Shown: positions 21,009-33,165 of the stretch, piece after piece
How positions within the stretch are numbered: the first letter of the stretch is position 1
Layout of the letters: the number at the start of each line of letters is the position of its first letter
Origin: Biomphalaria glabrata
Taxonomy: Eukaryota > Mollusca > Gastropoda > Planorbidae
Reading direction: 5' to 3'
DNA: 64,000 bases
Assembly: GCF_947242115.1 (NCBI RefSeq)
Contig: NC_074713.1
Location: 6,638,001 to 6,702,000, forward strand
The notes under the pieces: generated by a model
Told to the model about the DNA's origin: nothing
Database searches by the model: none
What the model saw: the letters and a program-made list of their open reading frames with translations, nothing else
Translations under genes and position numbers: made by a program

Positions 21009-23813
21009 TCAGTCTACGATAGTTACTGGGAAAGTGAAGCAAACTATGTCACGAGATGCACTCTGTATCTTGAACCTTGTGACCATCGATACCTGTGGAA
21101 ATTATCATTGATAATGTTATTATTTTTATTATTATATAAATGAATTAATTTTCATTCTCTGGCGCTGCCAGGGTCGAGCTACGTTAGAGGGAAACAAAAT
21201 TCCCCGTAGTCCCCTGACAGTGTACAGTGATGAGAAGTTTTCTGATGATGTGGCAGGTATGCAGCAGCACCTCATTTGACAGGCCATGAGGATTCTCTTA
21301 GGGCTTCGAATGTGTATTATTATTATTATTATGTTAGAAACGAGTATTCATTCTCTGGCGAAGCCAGGGTTGAGTTTCGTTAAAGAGAAACAAAATTCAT
21401 CGTAGTCCCTTTATCAGTTTCCACCGAGGAATTTTCTGGTGATGTGGCAGGTCTGCAGAAGTACCGCCCTCTGACAGGCAACGAAAATGTTTCTAGGAAT
21501 GCCAAGGGCCTTGAAGATATCTGTGAGGTCAGTTGTTATTATCCCCTCGGTTGATATAACAATGGGGTATATTGCTGTTTTAGATCATTTGAATGCAGAG
21601 CTTGAGAGGAGGATCCTAGCAATAGAATTAAGATGCTACTGAAGGATCCTAGGCATCACATTCAAAGACCGCATCACAAACCAAGAAATCAGAGACAGGG
21701 TTACTGTAGCGATCGGAGCCCATGATGACCTGCTAACTATTGTGAAAAGACGAAAGCTTAAAACCTTTGGCCACATTACAAGATCTACGGGGCAAAGACC
21801 TTCCTTCAGGGAACAGTGCCAGGGAAAATGAAGAAGAGGCAGACAGAAAAAGCGATGGGAGGACAACATTAAAGAATGGACAGGCCTGCCATTGAGAGAG
21901 GTTCTAAACAAGGCAAAAAACAAAGGGAGGAATGGAGAAAGACGGTCGACAAATCTTGCCTGGTGCCCCAACGGTCCAACAGACTAAGGGATAGGTAAAG
22001 GTAAAGGTAAAAAGATCATTTCCATAAACGCTTAATCTCCAAGTCAAGGTTCCCATATTTTTCAAGCTCAGTTTTTGTTTCAATAAACAACAACTAAAAA
22101 TAAACCAGGATAAGATGAGTACAACAATTAAACCTCACGATGACCTGCTAACTACTATAAAAAAAACGCAAACTAAAACTCTATGGACATAGGGCATATC
22201 ACAAGATGCTCATTGCTTGCAAAAACTTTCCTTCAGGGAACAGTACCAGGAAAAAGAAGAGGCAGACAGAGAAAGTGATGGGAAGACAACATAAAATAGT
22301 GGACGGGCTTGTTATTAAGAGATTCTATCAAAGGTTATAAACAGAGAGGAACGGAGAAAGACGGTCAACGGATCTCGTGTCGTGCCCAAACTGTCCAACA
22401 GACTAAGGGATAGGTGAAGATGAAGAAGAAAATAAACCAACCTTTTTCACTTCCGGCACAAAGATTAGACTTTTGTAGACCACATTGTCTCCATTTTTGA
22501 TTGGACACGTCATAGAGTGGCAGGCGTTACTATCACGCAGCGGGAAAGTCACAGACATTCCAGCGATATAAGCCGCCAAACTTGTCCTGGCGCTGACGAT
22601 GTCAGAGTCTGGAGAGTAACATTCTAGTCAACATTTGATGTAACAAACTCATTCAGCACTAAATGTCATGTCACATGTCATGATGTTGGATGTCAAACTG
22701 CAGGGATCCCTAAAGACGTCAAACCCTCTGGGCCCCATAATCCTTAGCTACGCCACTGACTTTTTGTATAAGTATCTTTTAGTTAGCACTAAATGTCATG
22801 TCTCATGTCATGATGTTGGATGTCAAACTGCAGGGATCCCTAAAGACGTCAAGCCCTCTGGGCCCCATAATCCTTAGCTACGCCACTGACTTTTTGTATA
22901 AGTATCTTTTAGTTAGCACTAAATGTCATGTCTCATGTCATGATGTTGGATGTCAAACTGCAGGGATCCCTAAAGACGTCAAGCCCTCTGGGCCCCATAA
23001 TCCTTAGCTACGCCACTGACTTTTTGTATAAGTATCTTTTAGTTAGCACTAAATGTCATGTCTCATGTCATGATGTTGGATGTCAAACTGCAGGGATCCC
23101 TAAAGACGTCAAGCCCTCTGGGCCCCATAATCCTTAGCTACGCCACTGACTTTTTGTATAAGTATCTTTTAATTAGCACTAATATCGTTTACAAGAAAAA
23201 AAAAACTTTCGCTACATAGCTACTTTTAGGAATATAAACTTACTGGCTGTATATTTTACTGTGATATTTGTATAGGCGTTTCTTCTGAATGGACAAGGAA
23301 AATTTGAACATGGAGTGATGTCCACTTGTGTGATGGTACCGAGCTCTGAACCTGATGCAGAAAAAATGCAATTTTTAAAAATACATAAATAAACTTACAT
23401 TGTACAATTAAACTTAGAATATTGTGTACAATTAAACTTATAATATTGTGTACAATTAAACTTTAAATATAGTGTACATTCACCAACCAGTACGTAATGT
23501 TGGTAAGAGAAGCACAATTTTTTAATTACATTTTTTAGCTACTTCCAACCAAAAAGGCAGTATGCGCTCTGGACTGTTGTCTCGATTAGCCCTGGTTTTG
23601 AACCCTGTCCGCTCCCACCCCCCGCCGTCCTGCGAGAAGTTTGGGCTATGTAGTACCCTAATCTTCAATTCTGAATACACGTCGTAATCATGTGAAACAA
23701 ATTTTAAAAGAGAGAAAAGTTCCAATCTTACCACAATCCTTGAAAGTGACTACGTCGGACTTGACCCAACAGGCTGAAGAAAAAAGCACAACGAGGAATG
23801 TGATCAGCTTCAT
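21009..23813 (-). CDS. NPC2-like gene B' (recent duplicate of gene B)
   Basis: Exons at 23813-23732, 23351-23244, 22608-22442 and 21092-21009 encode a 146-residue protein that appears identical to gene B: signal peptide, six cysteines (C27, C42, C47, C93, C98, C137), GMSVTFP loop. About 1.3 kb of identical upstream sequence reaches the copied exon 4 of gene C, so proximal promoter elements are shared, while distal context differs. Downstream on the same strand lie the orphan C exons. Both copies look intact, so dosage or neofunctionalisation cannot be told apart from sequence. If the duplication is an assembly artefact, B and B' are one gene. Confidence 0.88.
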
Positions 23814-26136
23814 GGCTGTGAACAAGAGCAGACGACAACCCTTGGAGTTATCTTTCTTACTCCTGATTATGACAGGCTTCCAAGTACTATGACGTAAGGG
23901 AATCAGTGACGCTGTTGACAATGTTTGCTTCCAAAGACAAACTATAGGCGATTAATTATTTTAACACGTCTACATCTGCAGAAGAAATGCATGACATCAT
24001 TACCTATATATAAACAGAAACATTTCTTATTACATTCAACATCATTACTCAGTTATGTACATGCAGATATCAACGCATCGCAAAATCCGTTTCAAAATTG
24101 TATTTGTATTAACATATGTATGAGGTGATACATAGGCCAGTTGTATATAGCTACAGGCGGCTGGCGTATAGATCGTTCAATAAAATGCAGTCTTTGAACT
24201 TCAATTACATTTTTAAAAAGCTTATATCAACTCACTCTTTCTTCTACACCCGATCTCGGATCAAGCTGAAATTTTGCACAATCATTTCTTTTATCTTATA
24301 TAACAACAATAAAAAAAATAAAAAAAACAATTAATTAATTGACTATTGGTAACTAATTATTTTGAGTGTCGAACAAGGGAAAGCAATTATACTTGACTGC
24401 GGTGGTGTGTAAGATGAATTAGCCCTTTTTATACTTTGTAGAGAGAAATAGGTCGGCCCTGCAATTATCCAATATCGAAGTAAACCATTTTCCATAAGAG
24501 TGTACTACTTTTAAAAAATCTAGAGTTGACAGTTTTAAAGACGTTATCTCTCTGAGAACAAGATAAAGAACCATATTTAACCTCATCTCCATTTAGTAAG
24601 TCGAATAGCAATGTAAATTTGTTGTAGACTTGTTAAAAATAGTGGTTGTGTTTTGTGTCTATTTAAAACGTTTTTATTTCCGCAGCTGTTCTCATTATTA
24701 CTATTGCTTTAAGTTCCTTTAACATACTTCGCATTTGTTAATTTGTGGACATTGGGGAAAGGGATATCTGGAAGATTTCCGTGCTGCATTTAGGCTCTCA
24801 ACATGCACACCTCAAGATTCTGATGTGTAATTTAAAAAAATTCTAGTCTATCGGCATTCGACTCCTTCAGTAAGGTAGACAAGTAATGTTTGACTCCCAG
24901 CCATATATGCCAGAGCATTAACTTTAATCAGGACAGGATTTAAGTAATGTGGAGGCCCCGGGGCAGGATTTTTTTGTGGAGCCCCTTACTATTTTTCGAA
25001 AGCCTTAATAAAGATCCACTTATGAAGGAAAATACTTTTATCTAAAAGCATACTTTATTTTAGAAAAAAAAAAGTTTGTGTACATTTAATCTCAATTTCA
25101 TTTTTAAAAATATTTAATATGTGTATTTTAGTTTTAACAAGTGTCTATTATCGAGTTTGTGGAGGGTAGTTAATGCCCTTGGTAGACACACTGTCGTAAA
25201 CACGGAGCTGTATTGACTTATTCCGAGCATGCTACAAACGGACATTTCTTAATCACGACATTTTTGCCAGCCGTAAAAATGCGAAAAAAAAAGTTTCTGA
25301 CCTGTTAAATATAATTTTATCTCATTTGTGGAGCCCTCTTTTTGTTGTGTCAGCGGGGCTGTAGCCTCGCCTGCCCTTCCTTAAATCCGGCCTTGGCTAT
25401 GGTCACTCACTCAAAATTTCATTGATATAATGCATATGTATTTGCGATTGTGGTTTTGTGAGGTTGTCATTGCTGGAAATGGTAATGGAAATAAGCACCC
25501 TTCTACCCATAAAATGTTGTCGATTGCATGCGTCTCCTTTAGTCTTTGACAACCAGTCCTACTACTGGCCTTCACGTGTGGTTCAGATATTGTGCTTTTG
25601 TAAGGTTTTGAAACTATTATCATTGAAAGGGCGAAGGCGAGTAATGGGCGCCTAAGCCAGTAAGCTTCTGGAAGGAGGGACACATTAGTCTTGGTTGGGT
25701 ACCCACCTCAAAAAAGGAAAACTCTGAATTCAAACCTCTGCTGCCTTGCAGCTATACCCAAACATGGGAAAGGCTTATTTTTTTAAAAAATCAAGAGCTT
25801 GCAATCCTAAGGCAATTTGCAGCACATGGTGCTACACCCTGGCAGAGCCTACCACGCCTCTGATCTCACGCTGTATTGGCATTTTGCCGTTCTTTTGGAC
25901 ACATCAGCAGCGTGGTGAAGGGGAAACTGCTGTGTGGGTGACATCTTTCTGACCATAGATAATGCCCAGGCTTTCATCTAATTTCTATGAGATTATCCAT
26001 AGTCGCTTCGAGACTTAGGAAGGTTATAGAAGCGATTGTTAAAATAAACAAAAAAGAAAAAAAAAAGGCCGAAACACAAAGAGACTAAATAAAGATATAC
26101 AAACATAACAGACTTCGTTAAATGAGTTAATGTTCA
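23814..26136. other. Intergenic, duplicate of 15216-17538
   Basis: Same content as the first copy: repeat Z (about 24238-24358), possible MITE (about 24931-25395) and LINE-tail-like repeat (25669-25998). No exon. Confidence 0.5.
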
Positions 26137-26142
26137 TTTATT
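26137..26142 (-). promoter_or_regulatory. Putative polyadenylation signal of gene C
   Basis: AATAAA on the minus strand 150 nt past the stop of gene C. It is also present downstream of the orphan exons at 17539-17544. Confidence 0.35.
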
Positions 26143-26291
26143 GCCTTTCTAAACAAGTTTACTGTCTAGATTTTTTTTTTGTATTGTTGTCGTTGATTCA
26201 TCTCCTTGAGATAATGTTCAAGCTAGCTGTCAACAAATGTTTACAAAGTTTGAAATAAATAGATTTCAACATTAGAACTAGACTCAACATC

Positions 26292-29200
26292 TCAGTCTGT
26301 GATGGTCACTGGGACTGTGAAACAAATGATGTCCGTGGATCCGGTCAGCAGTTCCCATTTCACAATCAAAGTAATCTAAAAAGTAAAACAAGAAAAACAT
26401 TAAAAAACAAAACAAAAAAACATCACAGCTTATATTGTAACAACTAGTTTGGAAAGATTATTTCATTAATTTTGTAATAGATCTAGACCAGGGATTCTCA
26501 ACCTGTGGATCGCTTAAGACCATCGAAAATATGAATTGTTTTTGTCTACTCCTCTATTGCTGTATGTGTGTGTGTGGGGGGGGGGGGTCGCGGGGGGGTC
26601 GCGGCAGAGTAGGTGTAAAAAGGGGTCGCCGAGCATAAAAGGTTGAGAACCGCTGATCTAGAGTAATCTAGACTAACAATAATATGTGCGTATAGAATTT
26701 TTTTTATCTATTTGTTTTGTTTACCGCACTTTCATGCTTTTAGCTTTCTCAGTACACTATGATCCTAACTTGTCTGGACCAGTTGGAAAGGGGTATGGGG
26801 AGAAAGAAGGGGGTATCTGGGTGATTGCTTTTAAATGCATTTATAGAAAAAAAGGTGAATGACCTGAATTCGAACTTGAGGGCTAAAGCCTTCTCAAGCC
26901 AACACACTAACCACTCTGCCAGAAAATTGCTTAATAAAATAGAAAGTTTTAAAGTTATCTATTTTTAGCTTCAAATTTTAATTATGAGGAAAGTAAAGGG
27001 TGAAGGACATTACAACCTGCTGTAAGAGAAAGGGTTGTCAGGGGTTTGAATAAAAAACTTTATTCCGAACAACCAGAAACTTTTTAGAACGTTATTACGG
27101 AGCGAGTTTATTTATATACATCGTTCATCAAAGGTCAGACACAATCAGCTACACCAGTGCTTCCCAAAGTGGGGTACGCGATTCTCCAGGGGTACGGGGA
27201 GACTTTGGTGGGGTACTTCATTAACTATGATGATTATTAAATACCCATTTATTATGTTTTGTTATTACATGAAAGTGGGTTGGAGGGGTACTCATCATTA
27301 CAAAATTATAAAAGGGGGTACACATAGGTCAAAAGTTTGGGAAATACTGAGCTAGACTAATGAATCAGACACGTAAATTATTCTACAAGAAATAAAACGT
27401 TTGACAAAGATTTCTAAAGTAGCAAATAATTTAAAAAAAGAAGAACCTTTGGATATGCCTCTTGGACGAAAATTCCGTTGGCATAATTCACAGTGTCTCC
27501 TTGATTGATAGGGCATGTCATAAAATGACAGGCATTGTCATCTGGCAGAGGAAACGGTACAGGGACATCTGCTATGATTCCATGAACACTTGTGCCAGCC
27601 TGAGAGATTGAGCCCTCTACAGAGAGAATAATATTTAAAAAGAAAACATTAATATTATTGCAATGAAGTGATGCTAATCCTAATCCAATCTCATGTGTAA
27701 GCTATGCAAAATTTCTAATTACAAAAACTACTGTCCAAAATATAATTACATGACTTCTACATTGAACACAGTCATGTTGACATATCACCATTTTCTCATA
27801 TCACTGTATAGTTCTCTCACCTCTTTTATTATCTTCAAGCCTTACAGTTTAAAACAAAAATGTCAATTCCTTTCTTAAAATAGCAATCCTTTGATGTACA
27901 CTTTCATCGTTCCAAACGTACCACACAAACTTAGGCACACTGTTGTTACCAGTTGTTGACTTGTAGTATAACACTGCTGTTATTGACAACTAAATCGTTG
28001 TAGGTGTAATGCATCTAATTTATTTCTAAACTAATAAAACTGCACATAACTTGAATAACTTCCTTTTGTGAACAAGCTAAATACAACTTTATTTATAATA
28101 TAGACAAAATCAAGTTAAAATGAAACTAAATAAATGTACTTGACTTTAGTAATAATATCTTTAACAAAATCTAACTCACTACAATAACACAACCTTTCAG
28201 TCTCACGTTCTGGAGTCGTCTCCCCTAACTAAGATGAAGTGACGACAATGCCACCTATGTTGCATCATTCGCAGCCATTCGTTGACCTCTTCCCACCATC
28301 ACCATATAAACACACACACATACACACACAATCACACAGACACAAGAGCTGTTTGACGTACTCAGCTATGGTCCTCATGCAAGCTGAGCTAACATCAAAG
28401 CAACTTAGCCTCAGATCCGATCACACTTTTTGAACTGAGCAGCGCCACCTGGCGGCGAGCATACTTACTTGCAGCGAAGTTGATAGTCACATTGACAAAT
28501 GTGTTTCTCTTGAATGGACATGGTATGCTTGGACACGGAGTTATGTCCACTTTGTTGATGCTGCCCTGTACAGAACCTGGCGACATAAAGACAATTTTAA
28601 TATAAAAGTTTATTGAGTCAACAAGCCGTTGAATTGTCTCTAAACACGTTTCTCTCTAAATGGAATATATCCCACACAAAACACGTCTCTAAGTGGTATA
28701 TATACACAAAACATGTCTCTGTTCGCGCCATGCCAGGGTCGTTGTCACGGTTATCGTTTCTTTTAATCTGGACCAGAACTCGGCACGCTCCTGTCAACTC
28801 ACTACGAATTATTTTTTTTTTTTATCTTTACTTTCTTACTCACTGGACTTTGATCTTAAATCGCCTGGCCATTTGTATGCTTAGAGTGAAACAACGATAC
28901 ATAACTAACATGATGTCTGCTGAGGTTGTGTCAGTAAACAAAAATGTCTAAGCCTTTGCGACAGTTGGGTATCTGGGGGGTGTCTAAATTTTACTACCCC
29001 CTGGCCCTCACTTGAGGGGTCCCCAAATCAATTTCCGAAAATGTCGAATGTCAAAATACGGGATCCCCTAAACAGGTAACGCCCACCGGGCGCCCCAATC
29101 CCTAGCTTCGCCACTGCTTTGCGATTGAAGATTATTTAGATGAATCTGGGGCATGGCCATTGAGAGACCAAGGGTCAAGTCTGTTGTGTCTTATCGGACT

Positions 29201-30200
29201 AGGAGAGTCGATTGCAGATGAATGACTAATAAAATGTCAGGGACGAATCGGATGAAGCGTTCAAAGACAAAGGTAGAGATCTTGAAAGAGAAGTTTTGAT
29301 TGGACGCTTTATTTTCAGTACATTTATATTTTATTTAATTACATTATATATATATATATATATATATATTCAACAAACTAAAAACGGACATTAACTCTAA
29401 ACTGCGAACCCTTCCCTCGATGTATGTCTCTTAATAATGTTGCCTTAAAGTAACACATGGCCCTCTGTGACGAAACATGTTAGGAAAATAGCATAGACAA
29501 ATATGGATCATGTTTGAGCTATCACGTGACCCCGGCTATGTAATGAACAACAAACAGCTAATCCACACTTAATCTGTTCCTACTTTTTAATTAGTCCCGA
29601 GCAACAAAACAATATAGAGGAAAGTTTGTTGATATTGGATATTTTCATACATAGAGGAATAAAATTTAAATAGCTAGCGTTTTGGTGTATCCGGCGTACA
29701 GATGATGTAAAGGTCATCTGTTTCTGTGGCCTACGGTTAACGAGGGTGTCATGTGGCCAGCACAACGACCAACCGGGGGGGGGGGATTTTTTTCCAAACC
29801 CTAACCCTTACGCCCAGTAAACCCTAACCATATGCATAAACGGACATACAACATATATGGTGTGTCGGCCGAGTGAGGGGTGTTGCCCCCCCCCCTCCCG
29901 GATCCGCCAGTGCTAGGAGGTAAAAGGAATCTGTGTACGAAATTTCATGCGGATATGTACACTAGTTTAAAGAGATCTCGTAATCAATAGATCAGTGAGT
30001 GGTAACTTACAAATATATAGTTGATTGCATCAGTTTTATGAAAATGTCCAATCAACTTACAACTTGCTACTTGACCCAGTTTATCCCTTCGGATATATGT
30101 TGACACGTGTGTCCAGAGACAGGTGTTTTAGGGGGACAAAGTAATTGTTAAAACATATCGATTTATAATTTGCCTATCTATCTATCTATCTATCTATCTA

Positions 30201-30274
<74 letters not shown>

Positions 30275-30334
30275 GTCTGTCTGTCTGTCTGTCTGTCCGT
30301 CCGTCCGTCCGTCCATCCATCCATCCATCCATCC

Positions 30335-30414
<80 letters not shown>

Positions 30415-32061
30415 GAAATCATACCCGACTTCTGAAATCATTCCAAAATTTCCATTAAACATCAATTTCTTAGACTAGAAACTTGAAGCCTATTTATAAT
30501 TGCTTATCAGGGTAATCTGTGTTACTTTAAGACGCCATCCCACAGTATTAGGGATCATTGTCAGATAATAAAAGCAAGTCCTTGACCTTTGACCTCTTGA
30601 CATTTCAGGTGGATGAGATAACGAGAAAGTGGCTTGCAGTCGGGCACATACAAATGGACTATTTGTATCATTATAAATTAATATAAAAATAATGATAATT
30701 AATATTAATATGCATATATTAACAAGAAAAACATTTTTAAAAATACTTATTAAAAAACAAAGCTTATATTAGATGTAATTGTCTTAGTTGGTTTTGGGTC
30801 AGTCATGTAATTATGCTTATTGCCAACTTGCACTTAATAAATCTGTGCGATTAGAAATGTTTTACCAATCGTTTTTGTTTAATTTTTAGCTTTCTCGATG
30901 CGCTATGATTCAGTCACTTGTATGAGGGAGGGAAGAAGGGGGGTGTCTGTGTGAATACAAAAAAAAAAAGTTCACTAAGTGTTCAATAACCCTCAAGGGG
31001 ACTAATTCAACTTATACCACCACATCTGTCAAAAAAATATTTCTTTCACTTGTTCAAGATACCAAATAAAATAATTAATTGCCTATTTTAAATTAACTAA
31101 TTGTTTTTTTTTTTTTTAATTGATTCTTGCGTTGTCAGGTAAAATAAATAATTGTGCGAAATTTCAGCTTAATTCGAGATTTGGTGTGGGAGAAATAACG
31201 TGTACAAACTTTTTGCCAGACAGACAGACTGACAGAGTTGATTTGTTGTGTATTGAGAAAATTTGAGTGTTAAAATTAAAGCTTAATTCTTTTTATGTTT
31301 AGTTGGCAGCTGTAAAGCACCCTTGACATTGTGTAGTTTATCGTCAATATCTCTTATTATTATTTATTTTTAATTAGACAAATATATCATCTTGCGTGTT
31401 TTTGAGGAAGGTATCAGTAAATTGCCTGAAGGAGACTCTCACTTCTAACATTCATTAGTTATTGGGAGACAAAAAGTATCGTTGCGCATAGTTCTATAGA
31501 GGAGGTATTGCCTTTTAAAAAAAGTATTTGGAATGTTTTTCTGGTTGAGTTACATTTAAATAAAAAAAAAACGTCTTTCTAAAATCAGATCGATAGTGTG
31601 CCAATGAGCATCTCTTGTACTGCTGTTGTTAAACTGTTTGAAATAATTACGTGATGACATTACAGCTTATATTGGCAAAGGAAAAGAGAACAACGCTGGC
31701 AGAAGAAAAACTCCAGAGAAGAAAAGCAAGGCCCACGACACTAGCTCCAGTTGGAATAACCTGCCCAGTGTGCAGCCTAACATTCCGGGATCACATAGGT
31801 CTCACCAGCCACATGAGGAGGCATAAAACCCCAGTGCAAAGCCCTCAGCCCCCTTGATGACAAAGTGGTCATAATCGAACCACGATGGACGAACTATAGA
31901 CTATAGATATAGGCAATGACAGAAACGTAACGAAATCAGAATTAGCTTCAAATCATCTAGACTTAGGAAAGCGTCTTACCGCAGTCTTTGACTGGTACAA
32001 TGTCCGCATTAGTCCAAGACACGGCCAGGGACAGCACAGTGATTACCGCGAATATCTTCAT
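26292..32061 (-). CDS. NPC2-like (ML-domain) secreted lipid-binding protein, gene C
   Basis: Exons at 32061-31980, 28576-28469, 27616-27447 and 26375-26292 encode 147 residues, with intron phases 1, 1, 0. The signal peptide is [19 protein letters not shown], followed by DIVPVKDCG. Canonical family features are C27, [13 protein letters not shown] (C42, C47), [20 protein letters not shown] (C93), TCPINQGD (C98), [10 protein letters not shown] and C138 before FTVPVTITD. One N-glycosylation sequon (NVT) lies in exon 2. Of the three proteins this is the closest in motif to vertebrate NPC2. The exon 3 donor is GTTCT. Exons 3 and 4 lie inside the duplicated 8.6 kb, exons 1 and 2 outside. Intron 1 is 3.4 kb and full of repeats. 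A TATA-like element lies about 55 nt before the start codon. Expected to be secreted or lysosomal and to bind sterol-like lipid; ligand unknown. Confidence 0.94.
27675..28468. other. Remainder of gene C intron 2
   Basis: Unique AT-rich intron sequence with a short CA/CACA run near 28310-28335. No exon or element recognised. Confidence 0.5.
28975..29117. mobile_element. Fragment of CAGTGGCGTAGCTA-type MITE
   Basis: Carries GTCGAATGTCAAAATACGGG and ends CCCTAGCTTCGCCACTG, matching the right half of 42980-43123. The left terminus is not preserved. Lies in intron 1 of gene C. Confidence 0.55.
29346..29370. repeat. (AT)n microsatellite
   Basis: Short TA run in intron 1 of gene C. Confidence 0.85.
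29690..29775 (-). repeat. SINE family A fragment, inverted
   Basis: Contains GATGATGTAAAGGTCATCTG, GGCCTACGGTTAACGAGG and CATGTGGCCAGCACAACG, the complement of the SINE-A body. The tRNA-like head is missing. Confidence 0.7.
29776..29916. mobile_element. CACTGGCGGATCC-type MITE
   Basis: Right end CCGGATCCGCCAGTG. Contains CAAACCCTAACCCTTACGCC and CCTAACCATATGCATAAACG. The related sequence at 61749-61845 begins CACTGGCGGATCCAGAA. The CCCTAA motifs are part of the element and are not telomere. Confidence 0.5.
30174..30412. repeat. Compound tetranucleotide microsatellite
   Basis: Graded array (TCTA)n-(TCTG)n-(TCCG)n-(TCCA)n-(TCTA)n of about 240 bp in intron 1 of gene C. The 102-residue open frame across it (YLSI repeats) is not a gene. 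Confidence 0.95.
30990..31240 (-). repeat. Interspersed repeat 'Z'
   Basis: Carries GTGCGAAATTTCAGCTTAAT, GGGAGAAATAACGTGTACAA and CCAGACAGACAGACTGACAG. A close homologue is at 41370-41600, and complementary copies at 11865-12060, 15640-15760, 53235-53430 and 59890-60055 (strand is relative to those). I recall this repeat type as common in freshwater snail genomes. Lies in intron 1 of gene C. Confidence 0.65.
31651..31860 (+). mobile_element. LINE 3' end with C-terminal zinc finger
   Basis: The plus frame reads [10 protein letters not shown], then [21 protein letters not shown] and a stop. This is a C2H2-like finger typical of the extreme C terminus of a widespread non-LTR family in this window. 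It is truncated and lies in intron 1 of gene C, antisense to it. Confidence 0.65.
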
Positions 32062-32115
32062 TGTTTCAAAACTGCTCCTCGACCCCAGTGTGTAACGAGG
32101 CCTGATTATCTCGCG

Positions 32116-32123
32116 CTTATATA
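32116..32123 (-). promoter_or_regulatory. TATA-like element of gene C
   Basis: TATATAAG on the minus strand, first base 62 nt upstream of the gene C start codon. That spacing allows a transcription start near 32090 and a 30-nt leader. Confidence 0.5.
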
Positions 32124-32859
32124 TGTGCCATCTGCTCGGTTCAAATTGCGGATGTGGCGCGAGCCAAGGGTCCTATCTCTGTCATCAGCAAACATTGTAA
32201 TCAAGTCGTACCACCGAGATGGACGAGTTATCTGTCTTACCTAAGGCGCTTTTTTTTTTTGGATCATCTTATGTCGGACGGATGAAAAAGTCTACCCAGG
32301 TTTAAGTCTCTAACAATACCCAGCACTCGACTCATATATCCCGTCGTCCAGCGAGCTCATTGATACTATCAGTTCATGTTTTTGTCTATTTATCTCTCAC
32401 ACTTGAAACTTACGATATGGTCGGTGTGAGAGTGTATGTGTGTGTGTGTGCGGGGGGGGGGGGAAGGGGCTCCCAAACACACTATAATGACCCATGTTCT
32501 TATGGTGATAGTGGAAAAGTAGAATTTAATTTAGAAACTTTTTCTTATTTTTATACTAAAGACCTCTGAGTAAAAATATAAAAGTTAAAAGAATACTCTG
32601 GTTCCACAAAAAAAAAATCAAAAGAGTTTTTTAATCTGATGAAAACGTTGGTTCATATTTAAAATTACACAATATTTACTTCAGATCTATTTTGTCAACA
32701 AAAATGGTTCTCTGGTATCAAGAAGGCTTCACTTATCTTATAAAATACAGACGTTACTTTAAAAAAAAAGTAGAATGTATACGTCTCTAGGTCAATATAG
32801 TCATGTCATCATGTCATCAGCATCATCATCCTCATCAGTTTCTTGGCTTGCGTCGTAGG
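32124..32859. other. Intergenic, gene C upstream flank
   Basis: A GT/G-rich simple repeat lies at about 32435-32463. No exon. It marks the right border of the NPC2-like cluster. Confidence 0.4.
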
Positions 32860-33165
32860 GTGATGTCACAGTTCGCGTTACCAAGTCCCTCCATTCTTCC
32901 CGGTTAGCTTCTGACCTTAGCAGGATATCACGTGAGAGAGGTCAGTCCATTCTTTTACATTTTCCTGCCAACTTTTCTTTTGGACGATCCTTTCTTCGTG
33001 CTTCCTCCATCCATCCATCCCAGTGGCGCTACAGCCCATGGAGGGCTCTGGCCTGCTTCAACACATCCTTCCATTCAGATCTCTCCTGTGCCTTTCGTCT
33101 CCACGCCCTAACCCCAAGCTGCTTCAGATCTGCTTCCATCGTGCTTCCACCACTGTACCCTGAAT
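32860..33165 (-). mobile_element. LINE 3' fragment(s)
   Basis: The minus strand encodes NREEWRDLVTRTVTSPYDAS at 32917-32858, a typical 'R..WR.LV' C-terminal LINE stretch. A second similar piece, with ERSEWKDVLKQARALHGLQR, covers about 33010-33130. Both are short and truncated. Confidence 0.65.

Larger units (their letters stand above)
19077..27674. repeat. Segmental duplication, unit 2 (about 8.6 kb, direct)
   Basis: Second copy of 10484-19076. It begins mid-way through the MITE (right part 19077-20099), contains gene B' and its repeats, and ends in intron 2 of gene C, where the sequence switches to the unique AATCCTAATCC. The lack of scattered point substitutions outside simple repeats implies a very recent event or an assembly effect. 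Confidence 0.95.

Noticed and set aside
29797-29840. CCCTAA motifs as interstitial telomere sequence (also at 61797-61825)
   Set aside because: Only two or three imperfect units, embedded in a repeated MITE-like element; mollusc telomeres would be long TTAGGG arrays.
30170-30478. YLSI-repeat open frame
   Set aside because: Tetranucleotide microsatellite.
31651-31857. Host C2H2 zinc-finger gene
   Set aside because: The single finger followed by a stop matches the C terminus of the LINE families elsewhere in the window (5688-5935, 33490-33722, 61995 end).
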